The notes beneath the pieces are model-generated. The model was not told the DNA's origin. It saw nothing but the letters and a program-made list of their open reading frames with translations, and searched no databases. DNA of 64,000 bases, taken from Streptomyces sp. NBC_00513 (GTDB taxonomy: Bacteria; Actinomycetota; Actinomycetes; Streptomycetales; Streptomycetaceae). The DNA is taken from NCBI RefSeq assembly GCF_041431415.1, contig NZ_CP107845.1, positions 6,448,001 through 6,512,000 on the forward strand, in the 5' to 3' direction. A program made the position numbers and the translations under genes. How positions within the stretch are numbered: the stretch's first letter is position 1; every line of letters begins with the position of its first letter. Below are positions 20,431 to 28,518 of this stretch, piece after piece.

Positions 20431-21993
20431 TCAGAACCTCTGCGGTCCGATCGGGAACGGCAGCGGGCCGCGCCGCGGCGACGCCCCGCGGCGGTCGCCG
20501 TCACCAGGCGCGGTCCGGCACGTCACGTCCCCGGCGGGCAGCCGGCCCGTGGCCAGGTAGGCGTTGACCGGCGCGTTCGCGCAGGAGGTCGGGTCGGCCA
20601 GGTACACGCCGTGCCCCTCGCCGCCCGCCACCAGCACCATCCGGGAGCCCTTCAGCGCGCGGTGCAGGCCCTGACCGCTGACGAGGGGGGTCTGGGAGTC
20701 CCACTCGTTCTGCACGGTCAGCACGTTCGCGCGGGTCCGCATCGGGGTGGGCGCCTCCAACGGTCGCTGCCAGAACGCGCAGGGCTTGATGTTGGACGCC
20801 ATGTCCCCGTACAGCGGGTACGCCACCTTGTCCCTGGCCGCGTCCCGCCGGTAACGCTCGGGGTCGCGCGGCCAGTTGTCCGTGTCCGCGCACACCACGG
20901 ACCAGAAGACGGCGCTGCCGTTGTCCGACGCCGGCTCCTCCGCGCCTGACCGTACGGACCGCCAACGGTTCGCGGCGCCGGGAGCCGCCGGTCGACCCTC
21001 GGCCGCGTCCTTGAGCTCCCTGACGAGCGGTGCCGCCTGCGCCGGGTAGAAGAACAGTCCGCGCGCGGCGCGTATGTCGTCTCCCGTGATCTTCTGCCCT
21101 TCGAGGACGATCGGGTCCGCGTCGGCCCGCGCCACCAGCGCCCAGAACGTGTCGGACACCGCCTTCGGGGTGTTCCCGAGCCGGAACTCGCCCGCGCGCT
21201 CGGCGGTCCACTCGGTCCACCGCTTGAACGCGGGCTCGGCCTCTGATGCCCAGACCTGGAACATGCCCCGCCAGATCCGCTGCGGGTCGACGCCACTGTC
21301 CAGGACGAAGCGGTCCGTCCGCTGCGGGAACATCTGCGTGTACACGGCGCCCAGATACGTGCCGTACGAGTAGCCCACGTACGAGATCCTGCGCTCGCCC
21401 AGGGCGGCGCGGATCGCGTCCATGTCACGGGCGGTGTTGCGGGTGCTGATGTGGGGGAGGACCGCACCGGCCTTCTGCCGGCACTTGTCCGCGACGGTGC
21501 GCGCCCACGCCACGTCCGAGGGGAAGGTCTCCGGCCGGTACGGCCGGTCGATGCTCTGCTCGGCGTCGTTCAGGCCGCAGGTGATGGGACTGCTGGAGCC
21601 GACACCGCGCGGATCGAAGCCGATGAGGTCGTACTTCTCGCGAACCTCCTCGGGCATCGACTCCTTCATCATCAACGGCAGGTCGAGGCCGCTGCCGCCC
21701 GGCCCACCGGGGTTCAACAGCATGACCCCGTGCCGCTTGGCCGGGTTCTCGCTCTTGACGCGGGATATGGCGAGGTCGATCGTGCGCCCGCGGGGGCGCT
21801 GGTAGTCGAGCGGAACCTTGATGGTCGCGCATTCGTACGAGGCCGGCTGGTCCGGGCTGCACCGGTGCCAGGCGGGCCCGCGTGCCGCGTCGAGGTCCGC
21901 GGGAGCGGCGGACGCCCCGGTCGCGGACAACAGCGGGACGCCGGAGGCGAGGAGACCGACGGCGAGCAGGGGTGCGAATCGCTTCATGTGCAC
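20431..21993 (-). CDS. Secreted alpha/beta-hydrolase, tripeptidyl-aminopeptidase (Tap/SlpD) type
   Basis: A 520-aa secreted serine hydrolase. Signal peptide at residues 1 to about 30 (ending ATGASAA). The hydrolase domain has the oxyanion region LLNPGGPGGSG and the nucleophile elbow GYSYGTYLG (about S209). The C-terminal TAP-like domain (Cys-rich, TVQNEWDSQTPL) carries the catalytic Asp region and the catalytic His in GEGHGVYL. Relatives remove N-terminal tripeptides from extracellular proteins, including the S. lividans Tap. Start GTG 21993 has AAGGA ten bases upstream; ATG 21987 is two codons later. Confidence 0.86.
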   Translation of the reverse strand: MHMKRFAPLLAVGLLASGVPLLSATGASAAPADLDAARGPAWHRCSPDQPASYECATIKVPLDYQRPRGRTIDLAISRVKSENPAKRHGVMLLNPGGPGGSGLDLPLMMKESMPEEVREKYDLIGFDPRGVGSSSPITCGLNDAEQSIDRPYRPETFPSDVAWARTVADKCRQKAGAVLPHISTRNTARDMDAIRAALGERRISYVGYSYGTYLGAVYTQMFPQRTDRFVLDSGVDPQRIWRGMFQVWASEAEPAFKRWTEWTAERAGEFRLGNTPKAVSDTFWALVARADADPIVLEGQKITGDDIRAARGLFFYPAQAAPLVRELKDAAEGRPAAPGAANRWRSVRSGAEEPASDNGSAVFWSVVCADTDNWPRDPERYRRDAARDKVAYPLYGDMASNIKPCAFWQRPLEAPTPMRTRANVLTVQNEWDSQTPLVSGQGLHRALKGSRMVLVAGGEGHGVYLADPTSCANAPVNAYLATGRLPAGDVTCRTAPGDGDRRGASPRRGPLPFPIGPQRF

Positions 21994-22382
21994 GAAGTGC
22001 CGTTCCTTTCGGTGAGGGACGGTTCCCGCTCACCATGTGGCACACCGCGCCGCGGGCGAATCATCCCGAAGGGCGGCTTCCATGCTCCTCGCGAATGACT
22101 GCAATTCCGGACAACTGGCCGAAACTCAGGCGGCGTTCGGCCAGGCGGAGGCGAGGGCGGCAGTCACTCGTGCCCCGGGCGCCCGAACCGTACCAGCCTT
22201 TCGAGGCGTTGCCCGGATGTTTGTCCATTCGTGATGGCCCTTCCAAAAGAACACCACAACTGGCGCTAGCGTCCCTAGCCACCCGGGAGTTCGGACGGTT
22301 GAGGTCCTGGGCGGCGTGTCAGACGCCGCCCGCGGCCCCTCCGACTTTGAGTCCCTCCCGGTCCACGCAGCAAGGAGGCACA
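21994..22382. other. Intergenic region between divergent secreted-protein genes
   Basis: 389 bp of divergent upstream sequence between the peptidase and the DUF4142 gene. It contains slightly AT-richer patches but no gene or strong palindrome that I can support; the plus-strand ribosome-binding site AGGAGG lies at its right end (22373-22378). Confidence 0.4.
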
Positions 22383-23084
22383 GTGCCGTCAATCCGCCGG
22401 TCTTCCATCGGCAGCATGTCGGTCGCGTCGAGACACGTGATGGGAACGGGCATGGTCATCGGAGCCCTCGCCTTCACGTTGATCGCGCTGCTGATTCCCG
22501 TGCAGAGCTTCGGTGGCAGAGCCTCCGCGGCCGCCTCGGCCCCGGCGGGCGACGACGACGGCGCCGGGGTGCTGAGTACCGCCTTCGGTCCACTGACCCC
22601 CCAGGACCGAGACTTCATCCGCAAGGTGCGCCTCGCCGGACTCTGGGAGCTGCCCGCCGGGCGTCAGGCCCAGGAACGCGGTGCGCGCCCCACGGTGCGG
22701 ACCGCCGGGGAGCACCTCATCGAAGGCCACACCGAACTCGACCGCCGCGTCATAGAGGTGGGAGGCGCCCTCGGCGTCCAACTGCCGGACCGGCCGAGTG
22801 ATCAGCAGCAGGGCTGGCTCAACCAGATGACCGCTGCCCAGGGTGACGAGTACGAACGCGTGTTCGTCCAGCTGCTGCGTCGGGCCCACGGCAAGGTGTT
22901 CGCGCTGGTCGCCCAGATCCGGGCCCAGACCCGCAACTCCATGGTCCGCGAGTTGGCCAATGACGCCAACACCACAGTCCTGGACCACATTTCGGTCCTC
23001 GAAGCCACCGGGCTGGTCGACTTCGACGGCCTGGTGGACGCCACTCCCACCCCCTCCACTGTTTCCCGACCCCCGACGAAGTGA
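22383..23084 (+). CDS. Secreted/membrane-anchored DUF4142 protein
   Basis: A 233-aa protein with one N-terminal hydrophobic segment (about residues 18-40, signal peptide or anchor) and a DUF4142 helical domain (PLTPQDRDFIRKVRLAGLWE to about residue 205, including GEHLIEGHTELDRRVIEVG). DUF4142 proteins are ferritin-like four-helix secreted proteins of uncertain role. GTG start follows AGGAGG. Ends 9 bp before the DUF1996 gene, so the two are one transcript. Confidence 0.82.
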   Translation: MPSIRRSSIGSMSVASRHVMGTGMVIGALAFTLIALLIPVQSFGGRASAAASAPAGDDDGAGVLSTAFGPLTPQDRDFIRKVRLAGLWELPAGRQAQERGARPTVRTAGEHLIEGHTELDRRVIEVGGALGVQLPDRPSDQQQGWLNQMTAAQGDEYERVFVQLLRRAHGKVFALVAQIRAQTRNSMVRELANDANTTVLDHISVLEATGLVDFDGLVDATPTPSTVSRPPTK

Positions 23085-23093
23085 AGTGATCGC

Positions 23094-24488
23094 ATGAGTC
23101 AAAAGGGCCACAAACGCCGCTTGCGGCCGACGCACAAGGCCCTCGCCATCGTGTCCGCCCTGGTCCTGGGCGGCGGCGGGGTCGTGATCGTCGCGCAGGG
23201 GGCATCCGCCGGGCAGGACTCCGCGCGGACGGCGCCGGTGACGGCCACCATCGACTGTCCCGACGTGGGCGACAAACTTCGCGCGGTGCCCGACCAGGCC
23301 AAGCCCGAAGTCGACGCCAAACTCGCGCAGTTGGACACGCAGATCGCCGACTCCTACAAACGCCTCGCCACCGGCAAGGCCAAGGGCGGCGCACTCCTCG
23401 GCGAGCTGAAGCAGAAGCGCGACAAGACCATCGCCGACATGTCGAAGGCGATCGGCCAGTCCGGTGGCAACGCCGGGCAGTTGCAGGCCCTCGGCGGCTG
23501 CGAGATGAAGCAGGCCGCAGCCGCCGACATCCCGGACGCGCCCGGAGCCCAGGTCGGCGCCCAGGCGGCAGCCCCCCAGAACCAGGCCGCCAAGGGTGCC
23601 AACGGCGGCGGGCCGGCAAGCAGCGACTTCGTCGCCATCAACACGGTGCGGCCGAACGTGGCCAACCCCGGCGTGAAGGCCGGCGGCTCCCGGGGCCAGC
23701 TGTCCGTGCAGTGCGGACGCAACCAGGAGAAGCACTTCAACCCCGACAACGTCATCGTCGCCCCCGGCGTGAGCAACGGCGCCCACCACATGCACGACTA
23801 CGTCGGCAACAGGACCACGGACGCCTTCTCCACCAACAACAGCCTGGCCGCCTCCGGCACCACATGCACCAACGGCGACCAGTCCACCTACTACTGGCCG
23901 GTCCTGCGCCTTCGCGACGGACGCGCCGAGAAGGACGCCAACGCCCCCGGCGGCGGCCAGGACGCCAACATCGGCACCATCCTCCAGCCGAAGCAGGTGA
24001 CCATCGACTTCAAGGGCAGCCCCGTCGCCAAGGTCACCGCCATGCCGCGCTTCATGCGCATCATCACCGGTGACGCCAAGGCCTTCACCAACGGCAACGC
24101 CAACGCGAACGCGTCGTGGAGCTGCACGGGCTTCGAGAACCGCCAACTGAAGGACAAGTACCCGATCTGCCCCAAGGGCAGTGACGTGGTGCGCACCTTC
24201 AAGTTCCAGAGCTGCTGGGACGGCAAGAACACCGACAGCGCCAACCACCGCACCCACGTGGCCTTCGCCGCCGCCAACGGCGCCTGCCCGGCCGGAATGA
24301 AGGCCATCCCGCAGCTGGTCCAGCGGATCGTGTACGGAGTGGCGCCCGGCGCGAAGTTCGCCGTGGACAGCTTCCCCGAGCAGTTGCACAAGCCGGTCAC
24401 CGACCACGGCGACTTCATCAACGTCATGAACAACAACCTGATGAACAAGGCCGTCCAGTGCATCAACGGCGGGCGCGCCTGCCGCTGA
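23094..24488 (+). CDS. Secreted DUF1996 protein
   Basis: A 464-aa secreted protein. Signal peptide about residues 1-40; a coiled-coil-like segment at about 60-135 (DAKLAQLDTQIADSYKRL); then the DUF1996 domain from about residue 175 to 455, with FVAINTVRPNV, the His-rich GAHHMHDYVGNRT, and HRTHVAFA motifs. DUF1996 is found in secreted actinobacterial and fungal proteins; its histidines suggest metal or glycan binding, but the function is not established. Cotranscribed with the DUF4142 gene, followed by a strong terminator. Confidence 0.85.
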   Translation: MSQKGHKRRLRPTHKALAIVSALVLGGGGVVIVAQGASAGQDSARTAPVTATIDCPDVGDKLRAVPDQAKPEVDAKLAQLDTQIADSYKRLATGKAKGGALLGELKQKRDKTIADMSKAIGQSGGNAGQLQALGGCEMKQAAAADIPDAPGAQVGAQAAAPQNQAAKGANGGGPASSDFVAINTVRPNVANPGVKAGGSRGQLSVQCGRNQEKHFNPDNVIVAPGVSNGAHHMHDYVGNRTTDAFSTNNSLAASGTTCTNGDQSTYYWPVLRLRDGRAEKDANAPGGGQDANIGTILQPKQVTIDFKGSPVAKVTAMPRFMRIITGDAKAFTNGNANANASWSCTGFENRQLKDKYPICPKGSDVVRTFKFQSCWDGKNTDSANHRTHVAFAAANGACPAGMKAIPQLVQRIVYGVAPGAKFAVDSFPEQLHKPVTDHGDFINVMNNNLMNKAVQCINGGRACR

Positions 24489-24490
24489 GA

Positions 24491-24585
24491 CTCTCGGGGC
24501 GTCGCCCTCCTCCCACCCTCCCCCGCGTCGCCCCGAGAGCGGTGCCGGTCCGAAGCCGACTTCGGACCGGCACCGCCCTTTTTGC
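24491..24585 (+). terminator. Double hairpin with T-tract after DUF1996
   Basis: First a hairpin with 11-bp arms at 24491-24501 and 24529-24539. Directly after it, a 17-bp perfect stem (24539-24555 with 24560-24576), four-base loop, followed by CCTTTTT. The second is a canonical intrinsic terminator, the clearest in the window. Confidence 0.88.
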
Positions 24586-24630
24586 CGTCCCGAACGGGGC
24601 CCGCGGGCCCCGGAGCACGTGAGGAGCGAC

Positions 24631-25455
24631 ATGTCCGGCCCCTCAGACACATCCGGCCGGTCCCGCGCGCCCGGCCGGATCGGCACGTCCGGCCGCGTCG
24701 GCGAGTCCGATCGGGAACTCATCCGGCGGATCAGACGGTCCTGTGCCCGCGAGGCCCTGGACACCGAGGCCTTCGAGCTCCTTTACCGACGCCACCGCCC
24801 CGCGGCCCTCGCCTGTGCCCGAGCCTGTAGCCGGGCCCCGCAGGACGCCGAGGACCTCGTCTCCGAGGCTTTCCTGCGCACCCTCCAGGCCGTTCGCTCC
24901 GGCTCCGGCCCCAGGGACCACTGGCGCCCGTACCTGCTCACCGTCGTCCGGCACACGGCAGTCGAGTGGCGGGCCGGGGACGAACGCGTCATCCTCACGC
25001 CGGATGTCGAGTCCTGGTGCCGCCCCGGCCCCTCGGGGGGCGATCCGCAACGCCGGCTGGTGGACGGCGAGAACCGCCGGCTCGCCGCACGTTCCTTCCG
25101 CAACCTGCCCGAGCGCTGGAAAGCCGTCCTGTGGCACACCCTCGTCGAGGACGACTGCCCGCACCAGGTTCCCGTACTGCTGGGCATCACCCAGAGCGCC
25201 GTGACCTCGCTGGCCTTTCGCGCCCGCGAGGGGCTGCGCGAGGCGTACCTGGGCGCCCACGTGGACCCGGCCGACGACGCGCGCTGCCGCCACTTCGTCA
25301 GCCTGCTCGGCGCCGCGGTCAGGCGGCGCGGGGTTTCCCGCCGGCTCGCCCGCCACCTCTCGGTCTGCCGCTCCTGCGCGCGGGCCTACCGGGAGCTGAG
25401 CGACCTCAACACCGCGCTGCGCCCCGGCGCTCCGGGGGTGGCCGCACGCCTGTGA
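24631..25455 (+). CDS. ECF-type sigma factor with C-terminal zinc-finger-like tail
   Basis: A 274-aa protein. A disordered N-terminus of about 30 residues is followed by sigma region 2 (FELLYRRHRPAALACARA, EDLVSEAFLRTLQAV) and region 4 (LPERWKAVLWHTLVEDDCPHQVPVLLGI with the HTH TQSAVTSLAFRAREGLR). Beyond region 4, residues about 225-274 contain HLSVCRSC, matching the H-x3-C-x2-C anti-sigma zinc motif. No separate anti-sigma gene is adjacent, so this tail may control the factor in cis (inference). ATG 24631 has GAGGAG five bases upstream. The stop is followed at once by 15-nt tandem repeats. Confidence 0.83.
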   Translation: MSGPSDTSGRSRAPGRIGTSGRVGESDRELIRRIRRSCAREALDTEAFELLYRRHRPAALACARACSRAPQDAEDLVSEAFLRTLQAVRSGSGPRDHWRPYLLTVVRHTAVEWRAGDERVILTPDVESWCRPGPSGGDPQRRLVDGENRRLAARSFRNLPERWKAVLWHTLVEDDCPHQVPVLLGITQSAVTSLAFRAREGLREAYLGAHVDPADDARCRHFVSLLGAAVRRRGVSRRLARHLSVCRSCARAYRELSDLNTALRPGAPGVAARL

Positions 25456-25470
25456 CCCGGTGCTGGACGC

Positions 25471-25545
25471 GAAAGAAACCATCGCGAAAGGAACCGACAC
25501 GACAGGAACCGACACCAAAGGAACCGACACGAAAGGAGCCGGCCC
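25471..25545 (+). repeat. Five tandem 15-nt repeats
   Basis: Five consecutive 15-nt units (25471, 25486, 25501, 25516, 25531), consensus GAAAGGAACCGACAC; the inner three differ at one or two bases, the outer two at more. They start 15 bp after the sigma stop codon and the last unit forms the left part of the terminator stem. Confidence 0.85.
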
Positions 25546-25584
25546 TCCCCCCGCAGATGCGGGGGGAGGGCCGGCTCCTTTCGT
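25529..25584. terminator. Bidirectional terminator, 27-bp perfect stem
   Basis: 25529-25555 and 25558-25584 are exact reverse complements separated by two bases. It lies between the convergent sigma (plus) and PucR (minus) genes, so it can stop transcription from both sides. Confidence 0.85.
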
Positions 25585-25601
25585 CGGGGGTGCTGTTCGG
25601 G

Positions 25602-26783
25602 TTAGAGGCCGTTGACTCGGGCCATGCGTCCGGCGCCCAGTGGTGGGCGGAAGTCGGCGGTGACGACGCGGGCCCTGCGGGTCACTCGGGAGTGTTGGCG
25701 TCTGACCTGGGCCATGAGGCGCCTGCTGCGGAGGGCCATTTCGAGTTCGAAGCGGGTGCGGGGGTCGCGGAGTCCGGGGCCGAAGAGCTTCTCGAGTTGG
25801 CGCATGCGGTAGCGGACGGTCTGGGGGTGGACGCTGAGGGCTTTCGCGGCTTCGGGTGCGCCGCCTCCTTCGAGCCAGGCGAGGAGTGTGACTTCGAGTC
25901 GTTCGCTCTGGCGGGGGGTGAGGTCGGCGAGGGGGCGCAGCCAGCGGGTGGCGAGTGCGTGGGCGAGGGGTTCGTCCTGGAGGAGCATGAGGGTGGAGAG
26001 GTGGTCGTCGACGAACACGGCGCGTGCTTCGGGGCCGGAGCGGGTGGGGGTGAGGTTGAGCAGGCGTACGGCCCAGCGGAGGGAGGAGGCGGTGTCGCGG
26101 GGTGGGACGGGGTGTCCGACGGCGGCGAATCGGCCGCGCAGGGAGCTCTCGAGTGTGGTGCGGGTGTCCGGGTCGGGGGCGGGGACCAGGAGGCAGGGTT
26201 GGCCGTTGACCAGTCCGGCCAGGGCGTCGTCGAGGACGGCCGCGAGTTGCTGGGTTTCGCCGGGGGAGACCAGGGCGATGGCCCGGACGGAGGAGGGCAG
26301 CGGCCAGCGGGCCGCGCCGGCCAGTTCGGCCAGGGCTATATCGGACATGGGCATGTCAGACGTGAGAACGGCGAAGAGCTCTCGCCGAGCACGTTCGGGC
26401 CCTGTGCTGAATCCCTGGGAGGGGACCGCCTTGAGCGTGGGCAACGAGCCGCCGCCGTGCACGTCCTGAGGGAAGAGCGCGTCCGCGTCCTGCTGCCGAG
26501 GGTTTCGGGCCGGCTCTGCCTGCCGGGCCGGCTGAATCTGATCTGCTGCCTCATCCTGCGGTGTTACCGACGGTTCGCGGTAACCGAGGACCGTGAGCAG
26601 GGCCGACTCCACGTGCTCTCTGACGATCTCGTCGTCGATGTCCTCGATGAGAGTGGAGAAACCGGGGATGTCGCTCCGCAGTTCCTCCACGATCCCCGCG
26701 GCCAGCGCGGGTAGTTCCTTTCGCAGGACCCGGGTCCATTCGCCGCGTGGGCGGGACCAGATGCGGTTCAGAAGTTCGCACAT
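25602..26783 (-). CDS. PucR/CdaR-type transcriptional regulator
   Basis: A 393-aa regulator. The N-terminal ~100 residues are helical (MCELLNRIWSRPRGEW start); a low-complexity linker covers about 115-145; the central part is GGDEF-like/PucR-type; the C-terminal HTH_30 domain is clear (LEVTLLAWLEGGGAPEAAKALSVHPQTVRYRMRQLEKLFG). I choose ATG 26783 because GAGG lies five bases upstream; ATG 26798 is five codons earlier with a weaker site. Divergent from the cytochrome-NuoF-lipoprotein block, which is its most likely target (inference). Confidence 0.82.
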   Translation of the reverse strand: MCELLNRIWSRPRGEWTRVLRKELPALAAGIVEELRSDIPGFSTLIEDIDDEIVREHVESALLTVLGYREPSVTPQDEAADQIQPARQAEPARNPRQQDADALFPQDVHGGGSLPTLKAVPSQGFSTGPERARRELFAVLTSDMPMSDIALAELAGAARWPLPSSVRAIALVSPGETQQLAAVLDDALAGLVNGQPCLLVPAPDPDTRTTLESSLRGRFAAVGHPVPPRDTASSLRWAVRLLNLTPTRSGPEARAVFVDDHLSTLMLLQDEPLAHALATRWLRPLADLTPRQSERLEVTLLAWLEGGGAPEAAKALSVHPQTVRYRMRQLEKLFGPGLRDPRTRFELEMALRSRRLMAQVRRQHSRVTRRARVVTADFRPPLGAGRMARVNGL

Positions 26784-27243
26784 TGTTACCTCGTTCATGC
26801 CGGGGTATGGCCTGCCCCGTGGGAGGGTGACAAGCCTGTAGGGGCTGTCCTCCTCCCCGTCGACGTCAGTGCCGACGGGGGAGTTGAGCGCCTCGTACTC
26901 CCTCCAGGAGCATGCCAACCACTTGCAGTCCCGCGACCTTGCCTAGATTTTGCCAACGGGGAGGTGTGGCGGCGGACAAGGCGTGAACCTCGTTGCCGCC
27001 GCACCACTGGAAGGGAATCTTCCGGGGATGTTTGAGTCGATGACTGCGCGGGGGCCAGAAATTATCACGTTTCGATAAATCCCGTGGAGGTGCTGCGAAG
27101 GTCCACGATGCTTCTGCACTCCGGCCCCCGCTCCCGGCCGGCGAGGCACCATCTCCCGCCTGCCGCGGAGCAGTTCCGACGACAGTCCCCGGGCGCCGAG
27201 CGCGAGGTGGAGTGCTCGGAGCCCGGGCGTATGGGAGAACTAC
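26784..27243. other. Divergent control region upstream of the electron-transfer block
   Basis: 460 bp without a convincing gene. It contains a hairpin-forming inverted repeat (26963-26972 with 26996-27005, ten pairs including one G-T), and a short dyad TTATC-N7-GATAA (27062-27078) in an AT-rich patch that would suit a promoter or operator of the downstream operon. Confidence 0.45.
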
Positions 27244-28518
27244 ATGCCCTTGTCCACGCCTCGTACGCCGAGCTCACACCGGGCACGCAGCACCAGACGG
27301 CACGCCGGCATGGTCGCCGCCGCGGCCGCCGGGAAGCGTGCCCTACGGCGACCGCCCCTGCTGTCCGCCGCAGGCGGCCCGCACCCCGGTGCCATCACCC
27401 TCGCGGCGCTGGCGGCCCTGGCCGCCATCGTCGTGATGGTGCAGGCCGGTGCCCTGAACGACTTCTGGAACTTCCTGGACTTCGGTGCGGGCGTGCTCTC
27501 GCTCGTCTCGCTGAGTTCCACCGTGCTGTGGGGCCTTGCGGCCACCGACCGGACACTGTTCTCGTCCGGGCACCGGCTCGTCGCCCAGGGCGTGCACCGC
27601 GGCCTCGCCGTGGCGGGACTCGGCTTCCTCGGCCTGCACATCTGGGTCAAGATCGCCAAGTCGCAGACGGTGGCCGCCTCCGCGGTCGTCCCCTTCGCGG
27701 ACCCGGTCCAGCCCCTGCGCGTCGGGCTCGGCACCCTCGCCGGATACCTCTTCATCGCCGTGGCGGTCTCCGGCGCGGTCCGCAGCGCCTTCGCGACCAA
27801 GGGCCGCTCCATCTGGTGGCGGGCCCTGCACATGGGCGCGTACCCGGCGTGGGGAGCCTCACTGGTGCACGGACTCAAAGCCGGCCGCCCCGCGAGCGGC
27901 TGGGTGACCGTGGCGTACGGCCTGTGCCTGCTCGGCGTCGCCGCCGTACTCGTCATCAGGCTCCGTCGGCGACTGCGCTCCCTCCCCGCCCGGCCGCCGG
28001 GCGGAACTCCCCCGAGCCCCAAAGGCGCCAAAGGCCCCAAAGCCCCCGAGCAGGCGCCGCCGCGGAACCCGCGGCCCTTCGTGAGCCGCCCCGCGGAGTG
28101 GGCCGCGTCCCGACTGACCGCCCGCCTGGCCCGACAGTCGGACGAACTCCCGGAGTCCGAGGCCCGTCCCGACTGGGACCAGGAACCCGCACCGCGCGGC
28201 GCCGAACCGGCGCCCGCGCAGCCGTATGCGCCGCCGTACGCCCAGCAGCCGTCCTACCCCCCGCCGTACGCCGAGCCGTACGCCGAGTCGTACGGCCGGC
28301 GCTCGTACGCCGGCCAGGGAGCCGTCCCACGCACGGGCCCGGTGCCGGACACCCTCCTGATCCAGCGAGGGATGGCCGGCCCGGTGACGGCGGCCCGGCC
28401 GGAATCCCCACCCGAGCCCGAGTATCCGCAGTACGGAACCGTGTTCATCCCCACTCAGGCGCAAGTCACCACCGAGAGGCCCGGCGGGCCCTTCGACGGT
28501 AGCCGGGGGCGGCAGTGA
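27244..28518 (+). CDS. b-type cytochrome-like membrane protein
   Basis: A 424-aa protein with about six membrane helices in residues 45-240 and a long Pro/Tyr-rich soluble tail (YAPPYAQQ-type repeats near 320-350). Two helices each carry a pair of histidines spaced about 13 residues, HRGLAVAGLGFLGLH and HMGAYPAWGASLVH, the pattern of bis-haem ferric-reductase-like proteins that carry electrons across the membrane. No NAD- or flavin-binding domain is fused, and the overlapping next gene supplies one. GGGAG lies six bases before the ATG. Confidence 0.75.
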   Translation: MPLSTPRTPSSHRARSTRRHAGMVAAAAAGKRALRRPPLLSAAGGPHPGAITLAALAALAAIVVMVQAGALNDFWNFLDFGAGVLSLVSLSSTVLWGLAATDRTLFSSGHRLVAQGVHRGLAVAGLGFLGLHIWVKIAKSQTVAASAVVPFADPVQPLRVGLGTLAGYLFIAVAVSGAVRSAFATKGRSIWWRALHMGAYPAWGASLVHGLKAGRPASGWVTVAYGLCLLGVAAVLVIRLRRRLRSLPARPPGGTPPSPKGAKGPKAPEQAPPRNPRPFVSRPAEWAASRLTARLARQSDELPESEARPDWDQEPAPRGAEPAPAQPYAPPYAQQPSYPPPYAEPYAESYGRRSYAGQGAVPRTGPVPDTLLIQRGMAGPVTAARPESPPEPEYPQYGTVFIPTQAQVTTERPGGPFDGSRGRQ

